DNA of 64,000 bases, taken from NCBI RefSeq assembly GCF_000499845.2, contig NC_023758.2, positions 35,066,608-35,130,607 of the forward strand, in the 5' to 3' direction. The first letter of the stretch is position 1; each line of letters starts with the position of its first letter. Of this stretch, positions 50,156-62,720 are shown piece by piece. The position numbers and the translations under genes are program-made. The notes below the pieces were generated by a model, which was not told where the DNA came from, did no database searches, and saw nothing but the letters and a program-made list of their open reading frames with translations. The DNA comes from Phaseolus vulgaris. Lineage: Eukaryota > Streptophyta > Magnoliopsida > Fabales > Fabaceae.

Positions 50156-50925
50156 AAGCTTATTTGATAGGGTAAGTTCATGTTATTTTTTATCATTTGT
50201 TAATGTTTAAATGAACAAATTAATTAGATTAAATTTTATTTTATAACAGTATATATTAATTTAGTATTTTACTAGTACTTTATTCATATAAACAAATATT
50301 ACTTTAAATAATAATTATCTCTTTATTATTAATAAAATTTTAGTAAATAATGGTATTGTTATAGAATATACATCATAATTTCATATATTAGATAAATTTG
50401 AATATTTTAAATGTAGAATGTTAAAGTTTGTTCTTTCATCAAAGCGTTTGTAGTCCAACGGTTAGGATAATTGCCTTCCAAGCAATAGACCTGGGTTCGA
50501 CTCCCGGCAAACGCAGTTCTATTATTTTTAGTTTTTATATTTTTTTCACACAGTATTCTAATAATGCCCTAATCACTTTAGATTTCAGATCTAAGTACTC
50601 TACTTGCAGTGGCCAAAATGTAGAATTTATATTTCATATTATATATGCCATATTAAACATTCTTACAATGGAAGAATATTCTTTGTAAACAATTATACAT
50701 AAGGTACAACTCTCAAAAACCAAATAAAACTCTACCCTTCTTTTCCTTCTACATTTTTAGAAGCTATTTTTTCTCCACAAATTGAAACCAAAAGACCATT
50801 TTCAAGTATAACAAGGCTTGTATAGTTTGTCCAAAAATGTTTTGTGTACTCATGTTTAATTTAAATTTATTGTCTAAAGTTATTTTGTGCATTCTCCAAT
50901 TGTAGTGTACTTAGAAAGCTTAAAG
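50156..50925. repeat. Duplicated tRNA-Gly block, copy 2, left part
   Basis: Matches copy 3 from about 61430 and copy 1 from 44516. It is interrupted at 50925 by the CACTA transposon and resumes at 58592. Confidence 0.8.
50444..50515 (+). tRNA. tRNA-Gly (anticodon UCC), copy 2
   Basis: Same 72-bp gene as at 44738, with one change: the 5' strand of the T-stem reads CTGGG instead of CCGGG. That turns one G-C pair into G-U, which the stem tolerates. Anticodon TCC and both internal promoter boxes are kept. A TTTTT run lies about 10 bases downstream. Confidence 0.94.
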
Positions 50926-50946
50926 CACTAGTGCAGAAATGTAAAA

Positions 50947-51265
50947 TAAATGCGGATATTTTACATTTACAAATGCGGCTATAGAACCGCATTTGATCAG
51001 CACGCATTCGTAAATCAGAGAGATACAAATGCGGCCATAGAGCCGCATTTGTAAATTAGATTTACAAATGCGGTTATTTAAAATAACCGCATTTGTATCT
51101 TCTTCTGAATGAGGGTTTAGGGGTTTAAGATTTACGAATGCGGCTCTGGTAATAACCGCATTCGTAAATCACATTTACAAATGCGGCTTTGGTAATAGCC
51201 GCATTTGTAAATCTTAATTTTTGATTTACAAATGCGGCTTTGGTAAATAACCGCATTTGTAAATA
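50947..51265. repeat. CACTA left subterminal palindrome array
   Basis: Repeated head-to-head pairs of the motif ATTTACAAATGCGGYT and its reverse complement, separated by a few bases, making about five hairpin-capable palindromes. In En/Spm elements, subterminal repeats are the binding sites for the regulatory transposon protein. Confidence 0.85.
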
Positions 51266-51421
51266 GTGTTTTTTTTAAAGTGCAATCTGTATTGTTCCTA
51301 AACCATATAAATTAACCTGCATAATGATCAAACCCAGCCAGACAAATACAGAAATATAGATATAAATTGAGAGCATCAAAATGTACATTTACAAGTAATC
51401 AAATTACATATAATAAAACCA

Positions 51422-51566
51422 CTATTGATTACCTATGCTAGAGTTATAAAAATTTATGAAATATGTGGACCAAGATTCTCTAACATATGAAATGCCTTCC
51501 GAATTCATTGGTGTTTCTTCTGTGAATAACTGCATTGCAAAATATAGTTGACATAAATTAGTTTTT

Positions 51567-51611
<45 letters not shown>

Positions 51612-54332
51612 CAAGAATTATAAAAATGATTTAACATATAGTACCTCCTTCCAACCAGTTTTAACACCTAGTCTTATAATGGTAATCATCCATTGCATAA
51701 TGTAATAGCCACACTCATAGCTTCTTGGTTGTTTATTACACTATAATTCAATAAAAAAGTAATATGTTAGTATATTGATAAACAATGATAATAGAGAAAG
51801 AAAAAAATTACAAACCTTTATTCTTATCCAGTTCAAATTATTTGAACTGGATCGACCTTTTAGGATGTTATATCCACGCCATGAACTGGTTAATACAAAA
51901 AACCTCGTTAGTAGATGGTTAATTAGTAACATATACAAAGTTAAGTTTATAATGTACTTACATATCAATGATATCCTTAAATTTTGTGGGAATCTTCTTG
52001 TGTAGGGAACAGAACCACACAGCAGTCTTATCAACCATTGATAAGACAAGTAACTGTCAATGATGCCTATATCATCCATGAAAAGAGTTAGTAAATATTT
52101 AAAACATGAAATAATAATAATTGATGACATATAATTAAACTTACTCATTAATATAAGGGCATAAATAAATTTGTTTTCCCTCTTTTTCCAGGGTGTTAGT
52201 GATGTATGCTTGAGTCTCAGATGAGTTTGGTCCAACGGGATTAGTATATGCAGGATCTAAGAATCCATACATATTTTCCTTCCCCTCAGTGATACAGACT
52301 CTATGCAAAAACCTACAAGTTTTTAGTTAAAGCATAATCAATAATAATTTAACATAAAGTAAATTGAATAATAGGTAAAGATACTTACATTATAAAAAAT
52401 TGAATTATACTTATATTGAGCTCCTGATTCCTAGATATAAATTCTGATAAATCTGTATTGTACATCAACAGTGGCAGTTCAGTGTTTATTTTAAAAAATG
52501 TATCATCCCACGAAACTGGAAAAGGTTCATTGCCAATCTGACTAGCAATGAGACGTAAGGAAGCTATAGGATCGTCAACTGGAACCTCACGCTTCTTTTT
52601 CGGACTTGGTGACCGAAAAGGTTTCTACAAGATAAACAACATTTGTATTAAATTATATGTAATATATAAATATAAATAAAAAATAATATAATGAAATGAA
52701 ATTATTACATGAGGTTCGGGCATAAATCGAATGAGCTCTCTGGGCCAGGCAACGAATGTCTAAAATGCATCGACCACAGTGGTTACCTCATCCGAAGGTA
52801 GTGGAACACGAGCATAAGGAAATCATACTTTTTCAACTATTACCTTCGCCACATCAGGGGAGAGAGGAACGTTATGTAAGGTGGTGGCGTCTTGATAGAC
52901 TTTTCCAAGGGCCACCACCCGAGGAAGTTTGCCGCCCACTACCGGTAGCTCACAATCCTTCGTCTGCCCATTGATATCATCCCCTGATGTTGGAGGAGCC
53001 TCACAACTTCCCTTTGTGCTCTTGGGAGTGGGACTAACAAGGGGTTCAATCGGCTCAGCACAAACTTGTTGCGATAGAAACTCTTGTCGCATTCGATCAT
53101 TCTCCTTTTTCATCTCTAGCCACATCAAATCAGTCTCCTTTCTCTCATCTCCTCCATTAATTCTTCACGTATCTTAGTCTTCATTTGAGTTTCATTCTCT
53201 TTGGAGGAGGAGGATGACTGTCGTTATGAAACTCCAAAATATAGTTTAATTCCGACCCCTTGTCCATCTGCACGAACACGACCAGAGTGCTCAGGTCGTC
53301 CAATTGCTTCAACCAGGATATCGTGACGACCTTCAACAACAAATTTACCGTCGAATTCCAAGGAATCCTGCAAGAGTACACAAAAATCATATTTTCAAGC
53401 ATTAATATAATTAATGCTTTAAAATAAATGAAAATAACAAAAATAACTTACAATTTTTTTGATGATAACCCCGAATTGCTCAGAACTTGGTGCACCCGAC
53501 TTTTTAATTCGGGCCCTCTTCCATTTTACATGGCGAAAATGTGGTGATGGAGGAGAAGTGACCCCTGTTTCCACATTCTCAGACAACGTCCCCTGTTTAG
53601 ATTTCTCCTTTTCCACCATCAGTGCTTGCTCAAGTTTTCGATACCCCGAACGAGACATAACGTGCGAGCTATCTCTTGAGCTTTCTTCCGACGATCCTGT
53701 CATAATTGAAATAAACAAACTGAAGTAAATAAGATAAACTTATTAATGTTATATAAACAAAAAAAGTTAAGTTACTTCACTTACCATCCAAGCCTTATTT
53801 TGACGGCTTTCTTTAAAAAGACGCCATGTCTCTTCATCAATATGTTTATACTTTAAACATGGATTTTCGTCTTTAAGGTCGCCAAAAATGTATCTCGAAG
53901 TCAGTCTTGACTTAAAGGTACACAATTTGAGTCCGATATTGGATATAATCTTTGATCGAAGCGGTTCCACATCAGGAATTTCAAAGTTTGCCTGCAAAAT
54001 AACATCAGCAAATTAAAATTAATCAATGAATATTAAAAAACATTATATCAAAATGTAAAGCTTACCAGAACATCCTCCCAGATCATGTTCCGGTCGACCT
54101 CTGACACCTCATCCCATGAATTAATAAGAATGGAGAGCCTCTCATGAGAAACAACTCCAAGATTGCTCATAAACTCATCTGCCTTAGGACCAAAAGCCAC
54201 TCCAGTGTTGACGTCAATGTCAACACGTGTCTTCTCACCAGCAGCACGTCTCAATGCGAGACGCTTCAATCTAGTAGGTTCTCTGCTGCCTCGTCCGAAT
54301 CGAGGTTTGAGTGGGGTCTGATCGTCATCCAT
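51422..54332 (-). pseudogene. CACTA second protein: Transposase_24 (Ptta/En/Spm) domain joined to a Ulp1-like protease, broken
   Basis: Exons can be followed by splice sites: 54332-54066 (MDDDQTPLKPRFGRGSREPT ... MIWEDVL), 53994-53787 (ANFEIPDV ... SRQNKAWM) and 53704-53453 (SHVMSRSGYRKLEQALMVEK, ... PPSPHFRHVKWKRARIKK). These match PF03004. EFDGKFVVEGRHDILVEAIG and RPEHSGRVRADGQGVGIKLY follow near 53370-53230. The C-terminal half resembles C48 cysteine proteases: MYGFLDPAYTNPVGPNSSET, then LLVLSMVDKTAVWFCSLHKK, then SYECGYYIMQWM with the expected catalytic Cys, ending at 51422. The catalytic His codon is followed by TGA where the family has Trp. A further stop follows the ... IKLYFGVS stretch near 53230. 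The gene is dead as read. Confidence 0.8.
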
Positions 54333-54439
54333 GTCTCTGTTAAAAAAATTAGGTAACAAACATTAGTTAATCTGCATCGAATTAAAATCTTATAAAAATA
54401 ATACATAAAAATCTAAATCTAAAATGCTTATTTACAGGT

Positions 54440-57400
54440 TGCATGGGGGTTGAAAGTTCATATGTAAATTCCTTCACTGTGGTCTTTACGGGTTGCATGT
54501 ACATCATCAACTACATCGTCATCTTTATTAATTATCTTTGGTGTGAATGAACAGGGGTCACCATTTTCAATATCATCTATGGTCTCCCCTTATTTTTTGC
54601 CGTGTAAAACGACATACCAATGTTATGATGTAGGATCTTTCACGTAGAAAACTTGATATGCTTGTTGAACCATTATAAATGACTCATCTCGTTACCCTAT
54701 CTTTCGAAAGTCCACTAGTGTGAATCATGAATCATCAATTTTAACCCCACTTTTATTGTCAACCCATTTACACTTGAAAACTGGAACGAATAACTTAGTG
54801 TAGTCAATCTCCCATATCTCTTCTATAAACCCATAGTATGCCATTGATCCAAGTACTGAATTTGTATCTTTCGAAGTCGAAAACTGCATTGACTCGGCTT
54901 CAAGAGTAACACCAGAATTTTGAACTGTACTCTTTTCATCCATGGACTTCGTGTAAAATATACAATTATTCACTTCGTACGCTGTACATGAGATGACATC
55001 AAACTTCAATGCAGCAGCCAACCAGGTCAAGGTCTTTGATGCCGTTGAATCCTTGAACACCTCGTCTTTAAACCAAGGCATGAAAGTTCTATTATGTTCC
55101 ATCAAGACCCATTTCTCTGCTTGTCTTGGGTTATTTGCCTTCACAATGGCTTTATGAGCTTCTATGTAAGGTACAACTTCATCTGTGTTATTCAATATGT
55201 ACAAATGTGCTTGCAAGACTTCTGATCGAGATTTGCTTACAATATTCACACCACGTAAACATTTACTTGTAGAACGCCTGTGGTGCCATGAATTAGCTGG
55301 AACACCTATTGGATTTGCTTTTGTCATGTACTCTGAACAAAATTCAATACTTTCTTCAGCTATGTACCTTTCAATCATTGAAGCCTCTGGACGATAATGA
55401 TTTTTCACATAACCTTTCAAAATTTTCATATACCGCTCAACAGGATACATCCATCTTAAGTACACTGGTCCACACAATCTAACCTCTCTTACCAGATGCA
55501 CCACTAGATGAACCATGATGTCAAAAAAAGATGGAGGAAAAAACATCTCCAATTCACACAAGATAACAACAATTTCATTTTGAAGTTCATCTAGTTTTGA
55601 GGGATCAATGACTTTACAATAGATGGAAGAGAAGAATGAGCACAAATGGGTTATGGTATGTCTAACATTTTTTGGTAAGATCCCACGGATAGCTACCGAC
55701 AATAACTGTTGCATCAAGATGTGACAATCATGAGACTTCAACCCAATTAACTTCAAATCTTGCATTGACACTAGGCTCTTCACATTTGAGGAATGTCCTT
55801 GTGGCACTTTCACACCTTTTAGACATTGACAAAAACTAATTTTTTCATCTTTTGACATTGTGTAACAAGCTGGGGGCAAATATGTACGCTTACCCATTTC
55901 TATGGGTGCCAACTCGCCGCGTATGTTCATCTCAATCAAATCTAAACGAGCATTTAGACCATCCTTCGTCTTCCCGTTAATGTTAAGAAGTGTACCAATT
56001 AAGCTATCACACACATTCTTCTCAACATGCATTACATCTATACAATGTCTGACTTCTAACCTCGACCAGTACGGAAGATCAAAGAGGATTGATTTCTTCT
56101 TCCAAATATTTGTCACAGATGACTTTTTTTTTTACTTACCGAAGGTGTGGTCTATGTTATTTACCTTTTCGTAAACCTTAACACCGGTTAATGGAGTTGG
56201 TGGACCACTACCCTCTTGGTGCCCATTAAAGGCTTTTTTCAACCTCCGGTAAGGATGATGACTTCTAAGAAACCTCCGATGCCGAAGATATACTGTTTTC
56301 CTTCCATGTTTCAATTGTTGAGAAGCAGTTTCTTCTTCTCATATTGGACACGCTTTATGACCCTTCGCATATTGGACACGCTTTATGGTAACCTGATAAG
56401 TTAACATATGCCGGAAAGTCATTGATGGTGCAAAATAACATGGCATGAAGCTTGAAAGTTTCATTAGCAAATCCATCAAATACTTCAACACCCTGGTCCC
56501 ACATTAACTTCAAATCTTCAATTAGGGGACTTAGATAAACATCAATATCATTCCCTGGCTGTTTCGGACCGAATATCATCATAGACAACGTCATGTATTT
56601 TCGCTTCATGCACAATCCAGGAGGTAAGTTATAAATAACTAGTAATACAGGCCATGAACTGTGATTTGTACTCATATTACCAAACAGATTCATTCCGTCT
56701 GTAGCTAAACCAAGTCGGATATTTCTTGATTCTTTACCAAACTCTGGAAAGTCATCATTAAATTTCTTCCACTGAATAGAATCAACTGGATGTCGGTACA
56801 TGTCATCGCATTTCCTCTAATCTGCATGCCATCTAAGATTCTTAACATTGTCTGGGTTTGCAAACAAACGCTTCATCCTTGGAATGATGGGAAGATACCA
56901 CATAACCTTCATTGGGGGTCCATGCTTTTCCATCTCATCAATAGAATCATCATATTTTTGTTTCAACTTATAACGTGATAACCCACACCTCGAACAACTT
57001 TTCAACAATTCAAAATATTTCCAGTATAATATACAATCATTAGGACATGCATGTATCTTTTTGTACTCCATACCCATTGGACAAAGAATCTTTTTGGCCT
57101 CGTAATTACGATTAGGTAGAGTATTTCCCTCTGGAAGCATATCCTTCAATAGCTGGAGCAATTCCGTGAAGCTTTTATCAGCCAATCCGTTTATTGCCTT
57201 TAAATTCATCAATCTTAACACCGCCGACAACCATGTGAAGTTAGTTGATCTAGGATACAAAGGAGTCTCTGCATCTCTTGACATACTTCCATATCCATGC
57301 GCTTTTGCAAAACACTCAGCTCCCACATCACGAATCATGTCCTCCAATCGATCATCATCTCCATCATCGTGTACTGCTTCATCCATGTAGAACCCACATA

Positions 57401-57673
57401 TTCTTCAGTTACGGAAACACGTGGTAAATTTAATAATTCACCATGCCATGTCCAAGTTGTATAAGATCGAAGAAACCCATCACATAGCAGGTGTTCCCTC
57501 ATGATATTCACATCCAGTATCCTTCCATTCAAACAGTTAACGCACGAACACCTGATCTTTGCTCCATCATGACCACTAATAATCGCGTTACGCTGCGCAA
57601 ATTGTATAAATTCTTCTACTCCCCTTTCGTACTCATCACTTATATGAACGACATTAATCCAACCTCGATCCAT
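54440..57673 (-). pseudogene. CACTA TNP2-type transposase, broken
   Basis: The start MDRGWINVVHISDEYERGVE is the transposase-associated domain (PF13963). After a frameshift near 57385 comes the TNP2 core, with ATDGMNLFGN and SGYHKACPICE. HRRFLRSHHPYRRLKKAFNG and the signature HCIDVMHVEKNVCDSLIGTL follow. DUF4218-like HLVREVRLCGPVYLRWMYPV and MKILKGYVKNHYRPEASMIE come next, and a DUF4216-like tail runs to about 54440. Defects seen: a frameshift near 57385, TAG after NLRWHAD (about 56818), a 28-bp tandem duplication near 56355 that shifts the frame, TAA after HTFGK (about 56135), and several stops in the tail starting at 54725. The longest open piece is 54725-56116. Confidence 0.9.
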
Positions 57674-58341
57674 TATATATTCTGGAATAGTTAGGATTTT
57701 CTAATAATTAGTATTCTATCTCACACATTTGCCGAGGGTCAAACACCCCCAGACTCAATCCAAACACGATAATTCTATTCTAAAAGTAACAACTAACATA
57801 ACATAAAACTTTTATTAAAACATAATTAACAACTAACTAAATATATAATATAAATTTAAGAAAATACAAATTATATAATACAAATTTATATATAATATTA
57901 TATAAATTATAATACACAAAAATATAAATTCAAAATATTAAATAAAAATTCAAAAAAATTTAAAGAGAACACCAACCTTTCCGTGAACCAAGGTTGGTGG
58001 TGATCAGAGTGGCGACACGCGACAACGGCGGCGGAAGCGGTGGCGGAGCAACGACAGACCAACGAAGAGCAAATATGAAAGAGCAATTCCAATGGAACAG
58101 TACCCTAAAATGCCAATGCGCCAACGAAAACTAGTAAGGAACGAAAATGCCAATGCCAACGAAAACTAGTAAGGAACGAAAATGCCAATGCCAATGAAGA
58201 GATTCGCGAAACTTACAATGGCAAAAAGGAACAAAGATGCAGAGAAGATGCGAGCGCAAGAACAGTGAAAACGAAGGCCAGAGCGGAGAAAAAAGTGAAA
58301 GTGTGAAACTGGAGTGGTGCGCTTCAAATTTTTAGGGTAAA

Positions 58342-58552
58342 AAGCATTTACAAGTGCGGTTGTAAAGTAAAACCGCACTTGTAAATCAATTCCAATGATT
58401 TATAAGTGCGGTTTTTCATATAACCGCATTTGTAAATCATTGGACATTGATTTACAAGTGCGGTTATATGAAAAACCGCACTTGTAAATCAAATTAATTT
58501 CAAAAATGCCACTGCGTTTTTTACAAATGCGTTTAAGCGCAAACCCGCACTT
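58342..58552. repeat. CACTA right subterminal palindrome array
   Basis: Three or so inverted pairs of ATTTACAAGTGCGGTT-like motifs. They are the right-hand counterpart of the left array but mostly carry GTGCGG where the left has ATGCGG. A last partial pair, AAATGCGTTTAAGCGCAAAC, sits close to the right end. Confidence 0.85.
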
Positions 58553-58591
58553 AATAAGGAGTATTCTTTTAATCTTTTTGCACTAGTAAAG

Positions 58592-59760
58592 AAGATTTAT
58601 GTATTTATTGTAAGTCAATAAGTGACAACAATTATACTTATAATTTATTTTATATAGTGAAACCCTTTGTCATTAGTATTGGAGAATTGAATATTGTTGG
58701 GTTCTTTTAAGGGAGATATATTTGAGAGATTCAACACTAATGTTGCTTTAGCAAACCATATAAGAGATAAGATACCACCTTCAACCAAATTCACTTATCT
58801 CCACCTAATGTGGGTGACTCCCAACTCATCACTTGAATTTATAACAATCTCCCCCTCAAGTGTGAGTCCTTACCACAAAGTTCAAATTCCACCTTGAAAT
58901 CCAAATGTTCTACCATGAGTCTCGTACTCATATAACATTTTCCACAAACAATATCAATTGTTGACTTCTTCGATTGACGATATTGGGGAGAGTCAATACG
59001 TAATTGGGGAGATTTGGATTCTCTATTATACCGAGATGAAGCGATATTCCATAAAAACCTGTTTGAATTCTTAGAGTCGAAAGACTTTGCATTTTTGTTG
59101 GGAAAATGATTCTTGTATGGAGAATTATTATTCTTGTTGAAAGAACCAAAAAATGTATTACGCTTATTTATGCTAGATGAATGAGGTCAGAAAACAAGAT
59201 TGATACTCCTATTTTTAACAACTTTGTATTTTTCCAAATACTTTTCTTAAGTACAAAAAGGATTCAGTCCTCCATTGTGTAAGGATCAATCCGTGTCAAA
59301 ATAGAAGTGAAGAAACTGTCATATTCTTTTGATAACCCATCCAAGATGACTTCAATTTGTTCATTAGTTGAGATAGGAGAGCGATAGGAGAACCTATGGC
59401 AACTAATGTATCTATTATTTTCTTGATGTCAAAAAGATAGTTGGTATTGTGTTTCTTTTTGGTATGCGCAGTTGGATTTTCAGTTTCTTGATCTTGGCTC
59501 TTGAACGAGAAGCTGTGCGTAGCTTTGTTCGGATTTGAGAAGAAAAAGATAAAACCTACCATTTTGGTGAGGATAGACCTATGCATGAATGTTAGAAACC
59601 AGACAACCAACAATTGATCTTGTTGTTCATAGTTTATGTAATCTTGACTTATCGTGTTGGTTAAAGCATCTTTTGGTGTGAGAAAATAGAGAGGAACATC
59701 ATGTCCTTCTAGAAATTTGGTTTCATTCAAACAATATCATGACATTTTTTATATGCTCTA
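58592..59760 (-). pseudogene. Copia gag relic in the right part of duplicated block copy 2
   Basis: Host sequence resumes here after the transposon. On the minus strand, 59735-59296 reads as a decayed Copia gag (UBN2-type): NETKFLEGHDVPLYFLTP, then DYINYEQQDQLLVVWFLTFM, then LFDIKKIIDTLVAIGSPIAL and SWMGYQKNMTVSSLLF. Further decayed gag follows toward 58930. There are stops and frameshifts, and no pol or LTR. A shorter relic of the same sequence lies in copy 3 (62390-62720), so the relic was part of the block when it duplicated. Confidence 0.8.
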
Positions 59761-60721
59761 AGTATATCAACTCTTGCTTATGATGCACTTTTTCTGGTCT
59801 AGATAATGGTATTTTTCGTACTACTTAACATACATAACATATTTAATTAAACAACAATGTAAATGAGTGTAAATATTACTACTTCCATAAACTTTTCTAA
59901 TTATTGTTGTAAGTGTGAAATTAAATTAAAGCCCACACCTACATCATTGTTATTCATGTCTTCCTTCTCTAAATGTGAAAAATCTCTTCCACATGCCATG
60001 TCAAAATGCAGTTCACAAATACACATTTTTTTACACACAAATTAAATCTTAATTTCAAATATTACACATCATTTACTACAAAGTTACACCTATAATAATA
60101 ACAAATTTGTAATTAAATAAACTCAAGCCAATTTTTTTTCATTTTAATCTAAATATTGTATTAACAAATATAATATTTAATAATTTTCTAATTACATATG
60201 AAAATTATTTCATATCAATATAAATATGTATTTCACAAATATAATTTATTTCTAACTCTGATATAAATAATTGTATTACACCCTCCAATACAATTTCAAT
60301 TGAAAATTTATATTCTTTACTAAGACATATTTCATTTTAAAAAGTTGCACCTGAAAAAAAATATAATTGATTTCCACAACACTATAATTGATTATGCCAT
60401 CACATGGCAACTATGCAACAAATTTCTTCATTCTATTTAATAAAAATCACACTAATTCAAGACTCTTAATCTATATCAAGAACTTTATATGAACCAAATC
60501 AATTCAACATATCATTTTCATAACCAACCCATGTGAACATAGTAAGTTGTTAAACTATGAACAAAGGGATAATCATTATGGAGGCCCATAACACACATGA
60601 TAATGGGTTATATTGGGATAGTTTATTATGGAAGTTGCAACACAAGTAGAATAATCAATTCATAATGAATAACTTCACACTCCAAAAAAGCTAAGCAACC
60701 ACACAAGACTAAACATAACTC
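59761..60721. other. AT-rich intergenic, nothing recognised
   Basis: Short stop-ridden frames only; no repeat ends or RNA genes seen. Confidence 0.55.
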
Positions 60722-61719
60722 ATACAAATCACGAATAAATACATTCAACAACAAACAAACTAATGAAAAAACCACCACCAAATGTATGTTCTCACCAAAC
60801 AATATCCACACCATAAACACACATGAACAAAGAACGTGCTCATTAGAAAGAAGTAATAACCAAACATTGCAACTTTCATTGTGAACCAAATGAGATTTTG
60901 GAAGAGTTTATAATGCAAATTCAAAACTCTTGTAAGATTACCGTCAACTTTTAGTCAAGGATTCCCTACCATGTAGAAGGAATCTCTATCATGCCTTACA
61001 CAAGCTTCATAGGTCAAAAGAATCAAAGCACGTGAAAATGTATAGTACATAAATCGAAAAAGTAAGGTTATACGTAAAATTGTCCTTGTACAATTGGTTT
61101 CCTTTGACCTTTTTCTCGCAAGAGAAAGGTGCCCTCAAAATCATCATTCCACATTTCATTGTTGCATTTAAACTCAAATTAGTGAAAACAAACCACCTTC
61201 ATTTGGATTTTCCATCTATATGAATAGTACAAACTCATATGTAAGCAAAGTGTAAATTGATTCAGTTTGAACTCCTTTAAAACTCTAAATTTTAAAACTA
61301 AATTCATAACTTACTCTTTCATTGGTTTACATAACATTTATTTGATGATTTAAGTACTTGTTAAAATTAAATATTTTCAAATATATTAAGATATATAAAC
61401 AATGTTTATTTTTATTTTGATACATCACCCCATTTGATAGGTAAATTCTTGTTATTTTTCATCATTGTTATTGTTTAAATGAATAAATTAATTGGATTAA
61501 ATTTTATTTTATAACACTACATACTAATTTAGTATTTTACTAGTACTTTATTCATATAAAAACATATTAATTTAAATAATAATTTTCACATTATTATTAA
61601 TATTTTTTTTTAATAAATAATGGTGTAGTTATAGAATATACCTAATAATATCGTAAATCATGTATTAGTTAAATAGCATTTCTTACATCTAAAGTTGTAA
61701 AGTTTTAACTTACATTAAA

Positions 61720-61791
61720 GCGTTTGTAGTCCAACGGTTAGGATAATTGCCTTCCAAGCAATAGACCCGGGTTCGACTCCCGGCAAACGCA
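61720..61791 (+). tRNA. tRNA-Gly (anticodon UCC), copy 3
   Basis: Identical by eye to the gene at 44738-44809, including acceptor stem, anticodon TCC and T-stem. TTTT follows directly after the discriminator base region. Confidence 0.97.
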
Positions 61792-62389
61792 ATTTTGCTT
61801 TATTCATTTTTTCAATTTTTTTCATAAACTATTCTAATCACTTTACATTTCAGATTTCAGATCAAAGTACAAAACAAACCAATTGCCAATTGTTATTTTT
61901 ACTTGCAGCGGCCAAAATGTAGAATTTATATTTCATATTATATATGCCAAATTAAACATTCTTAATATTCTTTGTAAACAATTATACATCAGATACAACT
62001 CACAAAAACCAAATTAAACTCTGCCCTTCCCTTCCTTCTACATTGTACTAGCTCCTTTTTTCTCCACAACATTGAAAGCAAGAGACCATTTTTTCCCAAC
62101 CCATCATTTATTCAGTGTTGCATGTTGACAACAACGTTTGTGGTTTCAAGTATAACAAGACTTGTACAGTTTGCCTAGAAATGTCTTGTGTACTCATGTG
62201 TAAACTTAAGGGGAATTTAAATATATAGTTGTTGTGTACTTAGATAATTTAAAGAGGATTTATGTATTGTAAACGAAAAAGTGACAATAATAATATTTAT
62301 TTTATATAGTGGAACCTTTGCCATTATTATTGGAGAATTGAAATTGTTGGATTCTTTAAAGAGAATATACCTGGGAGATTTCAACGTTA

Positions 62390-62720
62390 TGTTCAAGAGC
62401 AAACCATATAAGAGAACCTATGACAGCTATTGTATCTACTATTTTCTTGATGTCAAAAAGATAGTTGGTTATGTTTCGTCTTTTTTTTTTGTGTGCGCAG
62501 TTGTATTTTCAGTTTCTTGATCTTAGCTCTTGAGTAAGAATTTGTGTATAACTTTGTTCGGACGTGAGAAGAAGATAAAACCTATCATTTTGGTGAGGAT
62601 AAACATATGCGTAGTTGATGTAATCTTGACTTATCGTGTTGGTTAAAACATCCTCTGGTGTGAGAAACTGGAGAGCACCATCATGTCCTGAGTTGAAGAC
62701 TTTTGACAGTGTTGTTGCCA
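62390..62720 (-). pseudogene. Short Copia gag relic in block copy 3
   Basis: The minus strand reads NSGHDGALQFLTPEDVLTNT and ISQDYINY, matching the relic at 59296-59735 (FLTPKDALTNTISQDYINY). It is more deleted and has no usable frame. Confidence 0.7.

Larger units (their letters stand above)
50926..58588. mobile_element. CACTA (En/Spm) DNA transposon, 7,663 bp
   Basis: The left end is CACTAGTGCAGAAATG. The right end read inward on the reverse strand is TACTAGTGCAAAAAGATT, so the terminal repeat is about 13 bp with one mutated first base. The 3-bp target AAG is present on both sides (50923-50925 and 58589-58591). The homologous empty site survives at about 62251 in copy 3 of the host block. 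Inside are subterminal palindrome arrays, a TNP2 transposase and a Transposase_24/Ulp1 gene, both on the minus strand and both broken. An AT microsatellite lies at 51569-51608. The element is probably immobile unless helped in trans. Confidence 0.92.
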
